From: Leucothrix arctica
GTDB taxonomy: Bacteria; Pseudomonadota; Gammaproteobacteria; Thiotrichales; Thiotrichaceae
Length of the DNA: 64,000 nucleotides
Assembly (NCBI RefSeq): GCF_003172895.1
Contig: NZ_QGKL01000031.1
Coordinates: forward strand, 1-64,000
Reading direction: 5' to 3'
Every line of letters begins with the position of its first letter. The first letter of the stretch is position 1. The notes under the pieces were generated by a model, which saw only the letters and a program-made list of their open reading frames with translations, made no database searches and was not told the origin of the DNA. This document shows, one piece after another, positions 21,294-29,800 of this stretch. A program made the position numbers and the translations under genes.

Positions 21294-22186
21294 CTACTTA
21301 CCAAGAAGAAGCATATCTTTCATTTCAGCTATGGTTTTCATTGAGTTAGTCCGATTAATAATACGATGACAATTCGAACAAACTACTGACAGGTCTGACA
21401 ATGTTGTTTCTACATATTTTTCCGCGTCAGCTAATTTTTTTAGATGATGGACTTCGCAAAACTCCGCACCTAGCTCACCATAAACTTTCTTAAAATCAAA
21501 AGAACACACTTTACAAGCTAATGGTCCTGAGCTCTCAATTACTTGTTTCTTTTTTAATTTGACAAGCTTCTGGTTTCTTTCTCTTTTAATGTGAGCTAGT
21601 AACCCAGGATTTCCTTCTAATACGGAGAAGTCAATATCTGGTATAAGCTCACGACCTCCATAATTTTCAATAAAATCTAAGATCGGCTTTGTGTATTGAT
21701 CACTATCTTCAGCGCTTGCATACCAGATATTACTCTACCCAATCCCTCCCTTAACTGCTCTTGGGATCATCAACGAACGCTGCTCCATCGGGAGCAATGT
21801 CACGTTCTTCTTATTAGCTTTAATTCGAAATATCTCTAATTAATTTTGCGCATGCTTACGGCTTTTTGCAGTTAATTTCTGTTCATGCCTGAATACCGTA
21901 GCATTCTGGTACCAACCAACTACAGCAGTACCGCCAGCCTCAGGCCCAGCGGTCCAAATAACTAACACATTGTCTACCGAATCATCTTTTTTCGATACAC
22001 CTAAATTTTCTAGCTTAATCTGCCCCGTAGGCCTAACATAACCAAAAACAGACTCACCCACTTCAGTGAAGTTACAGACTTCGTGTCCAGTATCATCTTT
22101 ATTGTAAGCCCCCCGCGTTCGAGAGTATCACCATCAATACCATTGTATTCCGCCATCCAACCTATATTACAGAATAAATACTTCAT
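21294..22186 (-). pseudogene. HNH endonuclease family gene with a frameshift and two nonsense codons
   Basis: The ATG at 22184-22186 opens a frame (MKYLFCNIGWMAEYNGIDGD) that breaks at a run of six G (complement of 22109-22114), where one more G would restore the frame. The next part encodes GYVRPTGQI, VIWTAGPEAGGTAVVGWY and a C-terminal HNH motif: CKVC, then FCEVHHLKKL, then SVVCSNCHRIIN. It is interrupted by TAA at 21840-21842 and TAG at 21735-21737, both in the same frame; the latter lies in GGIG-stop-SNIWYAS, where Gln (CAG) is expected. Repaired, the protein would be close to 297 residues. Its original role, perhaps defence or restriction, is inference. Confidence 0.85.
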
Positions 22187-22310
22187 TATCTCTCCCTCTC
22201 CTTTTTAAACTCCAAATAGCTTATTAAACTAAAGACTCCAGCAACTAACACTACCGGCAGTAATTAATTTTCTTGGGCTAACATATAAAGCAGACATAAC
22301 GCTTTACTAG

Positions 22311-22625
22311 CTAAACTTTAATTTCCCTTGTCATATTGAGCGCACTCATAAACTCTTGAAAGTCTTTTATATTAGAACTTAGGCCTTCAAGGTCACTAAA
22401 TATACCTTCTAATATAAAACTCGCGAGTTTATTTAGTACTACCATCCACATAAATTTACCATAAATATTAGGATAACCAGATTTGCTCTCTCCGACCATC
22501 CACCTCATACCTATGGAGTCATGAGATTGATTTTTATAAACCCTTTTCATTAAAACAATTTGACCATCAAAATAAAATACTTCTTTATAAGGGTAATTAT
22601 TGAGTCTTGGAAACTCAGGTTCCAT
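22311..22625 (-). CDS. Hypothetical protein
   Basis: This protein of 104 residues starts at the ATG 22623-22625, because AAGGAG lies 7 bases upstream on the minus strand; an upstream TTG would overlap that site. It is rich in aromatic residues at the N terminus (YPYKEVFYFDGQIVLMKRVY) and has WMVGE and MWMVVLNKLASFIL segments, the second being moderately hydrophobic. I do not recognise the family. It lies between the HNH pseudogene and tex in a patch of decayed accessory DNA, with AT-rich codons, so horizontal origin is likely but unproven. Confidence 0.55.
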   Translation of the reverse strand: MEPEFPRLNNYPYKEVFYFDGQIVLMKRVYKNQSHDSIGMRWMVGESKSGYPNIYGKFMWMVVLNKLASFILEGIFSDLEGLSSNIKDFQEFMSALNMTREIKV

Positions 22626-22732
22626 TTGTTGCTCCTTAAGATAATACAAATAAAGATAGAGAGACTCTCAGCCTTTATTTATATAAAAAAACCCACAAAG
22701 TGTTACCTATTTTGAGCATAGACCATTAAGTA

Positions 22733-25090
22733 TTATTTACTCTTACTAGCCTTTGCAAACGCATCCGCAAACGCATTATTCACTGGCGCAGCACTACTCC
22801 CACCAGACTCACGACGCGAACCACCCTGATTAATCTTATTATGATTAGCCACACGCTTACTATCATTCGCATTCTTAGGCGCAGGCTTTTTACCCGCTGG
22901 CTGCTCAGACTCTAAAGGATCATCAAGTCGCAAACTCAACGCAATACGCTTACGCTCAGGCTCTACTTCCATCACTTTTACTTTGACAGTTTCACCCGCT
23001 TTAACGACCTCATGTGGGTCTTTAATAAACTTATCAGACATCGCTGATATGTGTACCAAACCATCCTGATGGACACCGACATCAACGAAAGCACCAAAGT
23101 GAGTAACGTTGCTCACTGTACCTTCCAATATCATGCCCGGCTTAAGGTCAGATAGCTTTTCAACGCCGTCTTTAAACGATGCTGTTTTAAACTCAGGACG
23201 TGGGTCACGACCCGGCTTATCAAGCTCCGAAATGATGTCAGTCACGGTCGGTAAACCAAACTTCTCGTCAGTGTACTTCTCAGCTTGTAAGTGACTGATC
23301 TGTTCTTTATTACCAAGCAGTGACTTCATGTCGCACTTTAAGTCAGCAATCATTTTTTCAACCACAGAGTACGACTCTGGGTGAACGGCTGACGCATCCA
23401 GTGGATTATCCGAGTTACGAATACGCAAGAAACCAGCCGCTTGCTCGAACGACTTGGCGCCCAAACGAGGTACTTTCTTTAGCTGCTTACGGTTAGTAAA
23501 AGCACCGTTCTCATCACGATAAGCAACGATGTTTTGTGCGATCGTTTTGTTCAAACCAGCAACATGCTCAAGTACCGCTGCAGAAGCCGTATTCGCTTCA
23601 ACACCTACCAAATTCACACAGTCCTCAACAACTGTCTCAAGGTTATTTGCAAGCTGTGTTTGGTTTACGTCATGCTGGTACTGACCAACACCAATCGACT
23701 TAGGGTCAATCTTAACCAACTCAGCCAATGGATCTTGCAAACGACGCGCGATAGAAATAGCACCACGAATCGTTACGTCTAAGTCAGGGAATTCTGCAGC
23801 AGCAATTTCGGATGCTGAGTAAACCGAAGCACCCGCTTCACTGACCATGATTTTCGTTAAACCAAGCTCAGCATGCTTCTTGATCAACTCACCACAAAGC
23901 TTGTCCGTTTCTCTTGAAGCCGTACCATTACCAATCGCTAACAAGTTAACGTTATGCTTCGCTGCCATTTTAGCTAATGAAGCAATCGACTCATCCCACT
24001 GATTACGTGGCTGGTGCGGGAAAATCGCCATCGAGTCTAAATACTTACCCGTATTATCAATCACCGCAATCTTCACACCGGTACGCAAACCAGGGTCTAA
24101 ACCCATCGTTGCTTTTTGACCAGCAGGTGCAGCTAATAATAAATCTTTCAAGTTTTGACCAAATACATGGATCGCTTCAACTTCTGCACGTTGACGTAAC
24201 TCAGATAAAAGCTCTGTTTCAAGTTTTAGCTGTAGTTTGATTTTCCATGTCCAACGAACGACTTCGTTTAACCAAGCGTCAGCAGGTTTTCCTTGAGCGG
24301 AGATATGATTGCGTTGTGCAATTTTGAACTCACACGGGTGCATGTCAGAACCGTCTTCAGGCACATCCACCTTAATTTGTAGGAAGCCTTCATTACGACC
24401 ACGCAACATCGCCAATATGCGGTGAGAAGGTACTTTCTTCAGCTTGTCAGCGTTGTCAAAGTAATCACTAAACTTAGCCGCTTCTTGTTCTTTACCTGCG
24501 ACTACCGATGACTTTAGCTCACCACGGTCAGATACAAACTCACGTAAGTCACCTAACAAGTTAGCATCTTCCGCAAAGCGTTCCATTAAGATGTATTTAG
24601 CACCATCCAACACGCCTTTCTCATCTTCGAATGACTTTTTGAAGTCTTCATCAGTATTAAAGTACTTAACCGCTTCTGTTGCAGGGTTAAGACTTGGGTC
24701 TGCCAATAGCGCATCTGCAAGCGGCAACATACCCGCTTCGATAGCAATCTGCCCTTTGGTGCGACGCTTTAGCTTGTAAGGCAAGTACAAGTCTTCAAGA
24801 CGCGTCTTGCTGTCAGCAGTCAGAATTTCTTTACGTAGCTCGGGTGTTAGCTTGTCTTGCTCATCAATCAACTTAATGATTGCATCACGTCGTGACTCTA
24901 ATTCTCGTAAGTAGCCTAAACGCTCTAACAGCATTCTCATTTGACCGTCATCCAGCCCGCCAGTTACCTCTTTACGGTAACGTGAGATAAAGGGTACTGT
25001 TGCACCTTCATCCAGTAAGCCGATGGCCGCATCTACTTGCTGGCTTTTTACGTTTAATTCTGTCGCGATACGTTCTGCTATAGCAATCAT
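22733..25090 (-). CDS. tex: Tex family transcription accessory / RNA-binding protein
   Basis: This 785-residue cytoplasmic protein has the full Tex layout. An N-terminal helical region contains [20 protein letters not shown] (about residues 32-51), a YqgF-like RNase H fold starts near [16 protein letters not shown], helix-hairpin-helix segments include [18 protein letters not shown], and an S1 RNA-binding domain ([20 protein letters not shown]) lies near residues 650-720. The tail is basic and low-complexity. Tex binds nucleic acids and affects transcription and RNA turnover. The gene diverges from the DUF599 gene across a 71-bp gap that must hold both promoters. Confidence 0.96.
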   Translation of the reverse strand: MIAIAERIATELNVKSQQVDAAIGLLDEGATVPFISRYRKEVTGGLDDGQMRMLLERLGYLRELESRRDAIIKLIDEQDKLTPELRKEILTADSKTRLEDLYLPYKLKRRTKGQIAIEAGMLPLADALLADPSLNPATEAVKYFNTDEDFKKSFEDEKGVLDGAKYILMERFAEDANLLGDLREFVSDRGELKSSVVAGKEQEAAKFSDYFDNADKLKKVPSHRILAMLRGRNEGFLQIKVDVPEDGSDMHPCEFKIAQRNHISAQGKPADAWLNEVVRWTWKIKLQLKLETELLSELRQRAEVEAIHVFGQNLKDLLLAAPAGQKATMGLDPGLRTGVKIAVIDNTGKYLDSMAIFPHQPRNQWDESIASLAKMAAKHNVNLLAIGNGTASRETDKLCGELIKKHAELGLTKIMVSEAGASVYSASEIAAAEFPDLDVTIRGAISIARRLQDPLAELVKIDPKSIGVGQYQHDVNQTQLANNLETVVEDCVNLVGVEANTASAAVLEHVAGLNKTIAQNIVAYRDENGAFTNRKQLKKVPRLGAKSFEQAAGFLRIRNSDNPLDASAVHPESYSVVEKMIADLKCDMKSLLGNKEQISHLQAEKYTDEKFGLPTVTDIISELDKPGRDPRPEFKTASFKDGVEKLSDLKPGMILEGTVSNVTHFGAFVDVGVHQDGLVHISAMSDKFIKDPHEVVKAGETVKVKVMEVEPERKRIALSLRLDDPLESEQPAGKKPAPKNANDSKRVANHNKINQGGSRRESGGSSAAPVNNAFADAFAKASKSK

Positions 25091-25161
25091 ATTTGTTTTT
25101 TTGTAATGATTTTGAAGCGTCGCATTATGATCAATTCTAACCGCCGATAAAAGGTCTATTT

Positions 25162-25884
25162 ATGACAGCATTATCTAACCTAACCATACCCACACTAGAT
25201 CTTGTTGCTGTCATTTGGGCAACGACTTGTTGGTTGGGTTACAACTACTATGCTAACAACGCCAAGCGCTCACTCATGAACACCATGGTGAAGTGGCGCA
25301 TTAAGTGGTCACACACCATGATGTCTCGTGAAAACCGCATAGTAGACTCTCAAGTGATTAATGGATTATCGAGAGTCGTGACCTTCTTTTGCTCAACCTC
25401 TATCTTTATTACCGCTGGTTTATTTGCGTCGATCGGTGCCTCACAGCAGATCATGGAAATAATCAATCAAATATCATTCATGCAGACAACCACCCTACAG
25501 GCCATTGAATTTAAGTTTTCGTTCTTGGTTCTGATATTTGTATTTTCATTCTTTAAATTTGGCTGGGCAATCACGCAACATTCTTACAGCGCTGTTGTAT
25601 TAGCGGCGGTACCAGATTCAAAACAGATCGATATGGAAAGGGATTCAGAATTAGCACAACTGATGGGAACACTAAGTGGCTTAGGTTCGCGACATTTTAA
25701 TGATGGGATTAGGGCGTATTATTTTGCAACGGCAACCATGACTTGGTTTATACATCCGCTGGTTTATATGCTTGTTGTGACGTGGGTGATACTGATACTT
25801 CATCGTCGTGACTTTCGCTCTAAACTATTACAACACCTAAATAAATTAGATGATGTAATAGATACAGAAAGAGTCAGTCGATAA
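25162..25884 (+). CDS. DUF599 family inner-membrane protein
   Basis: This 240-residue protein has about four hydrophobic segments, near residues 12-30, 68-90, 115-135 and 190-215. It matches DUF599 by LDLVAVIWATTCWLGYNYY, the MSRENRIVDSQVINGL stretch and the motif LGSRHFNDGIRAYYF before the last membrane helix. The family is widespread in proteobacteria and uncharacterised. It converges with the YqiK-type gene, whose stop lies only 8 bp away. No further function can be read from the sequence. Confidence 0.85.
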   Translation: MTALSNLTIPTLDLVAVIWATTCWLGYNYYANNAKRSLMNTMVKWRIKWSHTMMSRENRIVDSQVINGLSRVVTFFCSTSIFITAGLFASIGASQQIMEIINQISFMQTTTLQAIEFKFSFLVLIFVFSFFKFGWAITQHSYSAVVLAAVPDSKQIDMERDSELAQLMGTLSGLGSRHFNDGIRAYYFATATMTWFIHPLVYMLVVTWVILILHRRDFRSKLLQHLNKLDDVIDTERVSR

Positions 25885-25891
25885 TAAAGTG

Positions 25892-27505
25892 TTAGCGTTC
25901 TTCTGGTAAGTCAGACTCTAAATCACCGTGATCTATCTCACCCACACTAAAGAAGCTAGCGCCAGAGACTGCTTCGTCTGGTAGATCAGACTGACCCAGT
26001 TCAGTCGTACCTTCATTACCCTTAGGCTTTATTTCACGCTGCAAGCTTTTGGTAAAATCCTTTATACCAGAACCATTTAGGCCGATCTCATTAAGTAATG
26101 ATTCAACCATTGGCGCTTGTGCTCGATAACGCAATGCGCCATCCACCACTTGATCTGCAAGACTTCCGCCGCCAGAACCCCCACCACCGCTCGCTGCGCC
26201 ACCACCAGAACCAGAACCGCCTCGACTAGTCACATTTGAAAAGCCATCAACTTGCATGATCTTAATGCCGTCGATATTCTCCAAAGGCTTAACACTTTCA
26301 CGAATTATTTCAGGTAGTTGCTGAACTATCTTAGTTTTAACATTAAGGGCTACTTGCTCAGTGGACATCTCATTCGCTGCTTTGTTTAATGCACTCTTAC
26401 CTTCAGCTTCTACTTTAAAGCGTACCTTAGCAGCCTCTGCTTCACGCACCTCTGCATCAGCATGAGCAGTTGCAAATATACGTTGGCGATCAGCTTCTTT
26501 CTCGGCACTAATCACTTCTACAATACGATTTCGATCGGCACCTGCCTTCTCTAAAGCCGTAGTAATTTCTTCTCTTTTGGTAACGGCTTTTGCCTTTGTT
26601 TCATCGGCATCTATTTGCGCTTCGGCGACTGATTTTTCAGCCGCTGCAAGTGCAAGGCTTTGCAAACGACGCGCTTCTTCCAAATCAATTTCAGTTTGGA
26701 TTTTTGCTTCTTCAATCTTGCGCTCAGTACTAAATTTAACTTGCGCAACCGCTAGTTGTTGTTCTTGCTCTGCTTGCTCACCCTGCCTTACAAGTTCAAG
26801 CTTTTTGTTGCTTGCTTCCAAGTCACCTTTTTGAATCGCAACCATTTTGTTGTTTTCAACTTCGTTTTGCTTCTTTTCATTGTCTGCAATTTTCTCTAGG
26901 ACATAAGTCAGACCCTGAGCGTCAAATGCATTCTGAGCATCGAAGTATTGCAAACTTGTCTGGTTTAATTGGGTCAGTGCAACTGATTCCAACATAAGAC
27001 CCATTTTTTCCAAATCGGTCTTAACACCCTCTTCGACATTGAGGCCAAACTCACTACGCTTGTCATTCATTTCCTCAAGACTCATGAGTACAGCGGCACG
27101 ACGCAAGGCATCATCACAACGACCTTCTACTTGCTCTTTTAACGCTTCAGAGTCCATTGTTTTAGAACCCAGCGTCTGTGCTGCTTTAGAAATGGAAGCA
27201 GCTTCAGGCTCAACACGCAGGAAGAACTCTGAATTAACGTTGATTTTAATTCGATCACGGGTTCGTAGCGACTGCTCGTTACCACGACTGATAACAATTT
27301 TCAGTGTCTTCATATTTACTTCAATCACATCATGAAGCACTGGAAAAACGAAACCACCGTTATCCCTAAAAACTCGCTCACCACCAAAACCTGTTCGAAC
27401 AAAAGACATTTCTTTGGTAGAGCGTTTATAAAACAGCTTAAATGCGAGTGCTGCCAAGGACAGCGCAATAATGATTGCCACTGTAATATAAATTGTTGTA
27501 CTCAT
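25892..27505 (-). CDS. YqiK-type flotillin / SPFH domain protein
   Basis: This 537-residue protein is a bacterial flotillin relative that probably scaffolds membrane domains. One transmembrane helix is at residues 4-23, followed by the SPFH/Band 7 domain (about 30-200, with VRTGFGGERVFRDNGGFVFP). A long charged coiled coil covers about 210-380, rich in Glu, Ala and Lys. A glycine/serine linker near 425-445 precedes an acidic C-terminal part. Length is close to E. coli YqiK. The NfeD partner often found with flotillins is not adjacent, so the assembly partner is unknown. Confidence 0.9.
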   Translation of the reverse strand: MSTTIYITVAIIIALSLAALAFKLFYKRSTKEMSFVRTGFGGERVFRDNGGFVFPVLHDVIEVNMKTLKIVISRGNEQSLRTRDRIKINVNSEFFLRVEPEAASISKAAQTLGSKTMDSEALKEQVEGRCDDALRRAAVLMSLEEMNDKRSEFGLNVEEGVKTDLEKMGLMLESVALTQLNQTSLQYFDAQNAFDAQGLTYVLEKIADNEKKQNEVENNKMVAIQKGDLEASNKKLELVRQGEQAEQEQQLAVAQVKFSTERKIEEAKIQTEIDLEEARRLQSLALAAAEKSVAEAQIDADETKAKAVTKREEITTALEKAGADRNRIVEVISAEKEADRQRIFATAHADAEVREAEAAKVRFKVEAEGKSALNKAANEMSTEQVALNVKTKIVQQLPEIIRESVKPLENIDGIKIMQVDGFSNVTSRGGSGSGGGAASGGGGSGGGSLADQVVDGALRYRAQAPMVESLLNEIGLNGSGIKDFTKSLQREIKPKGNEGTTELGQSDLPDEAVSGASFFSVGEIDHGDLESDLPEER

Positions 27506-27610
27506 AAACTAAATCCATTTAGAACAAATTTAAGGTGTGCAAAAAGAGAGCTTTGCCTTATCAAAACAAGCTAGATGTAGTTTAACACAGGCTTGAATAG
27601 TCAACTAACA

Positions 27611-28936
27611 TCAACGAGGTGATTTATTTTTTGCCGCTTCGTCTAATGCCCGCAAAGCGGCAAGTTTATCTTTGATTTTGATTTCCAAACCACGAGCAAC
27701 AGGTTCGTAATACTGACGCCCTTCTAACTGCTCTGGCAAATAGGTTTCACCTGCCGCGTAGGCATCATCTTCGTTATGGGCATAGCGATAACCATCACCA
27801 AAACCCATTTTTGACATCATTTGCGTAGGCGCATTACGTAAGTGCATAGGTACATCTAAACTACCTGACATTGATGCGTCAACTTTTGCTTGGTTATAAG
27901 CCTTATAAGCTGCATTACTTTTAGGTGCGACAGCAAGATACAAAACCGCTTGCGCCAGTGCTAATTCACCTTCTGGGCTACCTAAACGTTCGTAGGTTTG
28001 CCATGCGTCTAAAGCGACACCTAATGATCTAGGGTCAGCGTTACCTACTTCCTCACTAGCCATACGCAATATACGGCGAGCAACATAATGAGGATCACAA
28101 CCACCATCAATCATCCGACAAAACCAGTACAAAGCCCCATCGGGATTACTACCACGTACTGACTTGTGTAGTGCTGATATTTGCTCATAGAACAGATCAC
28201 CCTTCTTATCAAAGCGATTACCACTTTCTTTAGCCAACTCCGCAATAACAGACTCAGAGATAACGGTACCCGAACCATCTTCAGCAGGTTCTGCCAAATC
28301 AGCCGCAATTTCCAACCAATTCAACGCACGGCGCGCATCACCATCTGCGGCATTCGCTAATTTTTCAATTACGTTATCAGATACTTGAAGGGATAACTTA
28401 CCCAAACCATGCTCTTCATCTTTTATCGCACGCAATAATACAGCTGTTATATCTTCAACCTCTAACGGTCTTAATATATAGGTACGGACGCGAGACATGA
28501 GTGCGTTATTTAATTCGAACGATGGGTTTTCGGTGGTAGCGCCGATGAAAACAAAGGTTCCATCTTCGATATGCGGTAAAAATGCGTCTTGCTGTGCTTT
28601 GTTAAACCGATGGACTTCATCAACAAACAACACGGAAGCACGCTTATTAATCTCAAATTGCTGTTGGGCTCGCTCTACTGCGATACGGATATCTTTGACA
28701 CCAGACAATACCGCAGAAAGTGTTTGAAAAGCAGCACCACTATAATTAGCTATTAGTCGAGCAAGCGTTGTCTTTCCTGTTCCGGGAGGCCCCCAAAACA
28801 ACATAGAATGAAGGCGATCTTGATTGATCGCCGCACGGAGCGGCCGCCCTTCACCCAACAAATGAGTCTGCCCCGAGTAATCTTCTAGAGTCTCAGGGCG
28901 CATGCGATCCGCAAGTGGTTGAAAGCGGCTAGTCAT
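27611..28936 (-). CDS. rarA: Replication-associated recombination protein A (RarA/MgsA)
   Basis: This 441-residue AAA+ ATPase acts at stalled replication forks and is related to clamp-loader subunits and to Werner-interacting protein. Walker A GPPGTGKT is at residues 49-56, Walker B and the following His are in VLFVDEVHRF at about 102-111, and sensor 1 is GATTENPSFELN. The C-terminal tetramerisation part includes MRNAP-like HLRNAPT and GYRYAHNEDDAYAAGE, typical of RarA. It lies 12 bp after rnt on the same strand, so the two are probably one operon. Confidence 0.96.
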   Translation of the reverse strand: MTSRFQPLADRMRPETLEDYSGQTHLLGEGRPLRAAINQDRLHSMLFWGPPGTGKTTLARLIANYSGAAFQTLSAVLSGVKDIRIAVERAQQQFEINKRASVLFVDEVHRFNKAQQDAFLPHIEDGTFVFIGATTENPSFELNNALMSRVRTYILRPLEVEDITAVLLRAIKDEEHGLGKLSLQVSDNVIEKLANAADGDARRALNWLEIAADLAEPAEDGSGTVISESVIAELAKESGNRFDKKGDLFYEQISALHKSVRGSNPDGALYWFCRMIDGGCDPHYVARRILRMASEEVGNADPRSLGVALDAWQTYERLGSPEGELALAQAVLYLAVAPKSNAAYKAYNQAKVDASMSGSLDVPMHLRNAPTQMMSKMGFGDGYRYAHNEDDAYAAGETYLPEQLEGRQYYEPVARGLEIKIKDKLAALRALDEAAKNKSPR

Positions 28937-28948
28937 ATAATAGAGTAC

Positions 28949-29590
28949 TTACTCAGACACTAACTCAGGGACATGCTCTTGCCATTTGTTCATGACGTGA
29001 CAGAACAAGTCAGCTGTTTTCTCAGCATCATAAACCGCAGAGTGTGCTTCTGTAGGATCCCAGTCAAAACCAGCTTTCTTTACAGAGCGAGCCAATACCG
29101 TTTGCTGGAAAGCCATCGCAGCTAACGTCACAGTATCGAAGGTACTAAATGGGTGGAATGGATTGCGCTTTTGCTTTAAACGGTCAACCGCTGCATTCAT
29201 GAAATTCAAATCAAATGCTGCGTTGTGTCCAACTAGGACGGCACGATTACATTCGTTGAGTTTGATCTCTTGACGTACCGCTTTAAACATTTCGTTAATT
29301 GCGACACTTTCATGAACAGCTATCTGTTGACGAAAAGGCTGAAACGGGTCAATACCATTAACCGCTAGTGATTCAGGCTCTAGATTACTCCCTTCAAAAG
29401 GCTCTACGTGCCAGCTAAGCGTGTTGTGGCGATGAAGATACCCATTTTCATCTCGGCGTAAGAAAACAGCGGCAACTTCTAAAAGTGCATCTGTGTGGTG
29501 GTTAAAGCCACCTGTTTCCAGGTCAATAACAACAGGCAAAAAGCCTCTAAAACGCCCTCCGAGAGGGTATACATTGGATTCATCAGTCAT
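28949..29590 (-). CDS. rnt: Ribonuclease T
   Basis: This 213-residue DEDDh exonuclease trims tRNA and other stable RNA 3' ends. Asp23 and Glu25 lie in VIDLETGGFN, the next Asp in LVGHNAAFDLNFM, and the His and last Asp in EAHSAVYDAEKTADLF. PFHPFSTFDTVTLAAMAFQQTVLARS is typical of RNase T rather than of polymerase epsilon-type exonucleases, and the length is near E. coli RNase T (215). It diverges from aceE across 210 bp and is followed closely by rarA. Confidence 0.96.
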   Translation of the reverse strand: MTDESNVYPLGGRFRGFLPVVIDLETGGFNHHTDALLEVAAVFLRRDENGYLHRHNTLSWHVEPFEGSNLEPESLAVNGIDPFQPFRQQIAVHESVAINEMFKAVRQEIKLNECNRAVLVGHNAAFDLNFMNAAVDRLKQKRNPFHPFSTFDTVTLAAMAFQQTVLARSVKKAGFDWDPTEAHSAVYDAEKTADLFCHVMNKWQEHVPELVSE

Positions 29591-29800
29591 CCATGAATCT
29601 TACAGTAATGGAAAATAAATTAACATAAGATTCAATTCCTATAACCATTAAAAAAATGGGTTAACAACACCGAAAAAACAAAAACATTTTCTAAGTCATT
29701 GCTTTTGTTATTGTTATTTTTTCGACTGCATTTTTATTGGAATATAAACCTAATCACTGTTATTCTTTCGCGGTAATCTATCTCGAGGAGAGACACTGTT
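29591..29800. other. Divergent intergenic region between rnt and aceE
   Basis: This 210-bp AT-rich region must hold the promoters for rnt (minus) and the pyruvate dehydrogenase operon (plus). A strong GAGGAG precedes aceE. I did not see a PdhR-like AATTGGT-N-ACCAATT box, nor a convincing promoter pair that I would assign. Confidence 0.5.

Noticed and set aside
22270-22310. AAAGC...GCTTT inverted repeat as an integron attC site
   Set aside because: The core sites expected of attC are absent and the arms are only 5 bp.
29591-29800. A PdhR operator upstream of aceE
   Set aside because: No matching inverted repeat was found in the region.
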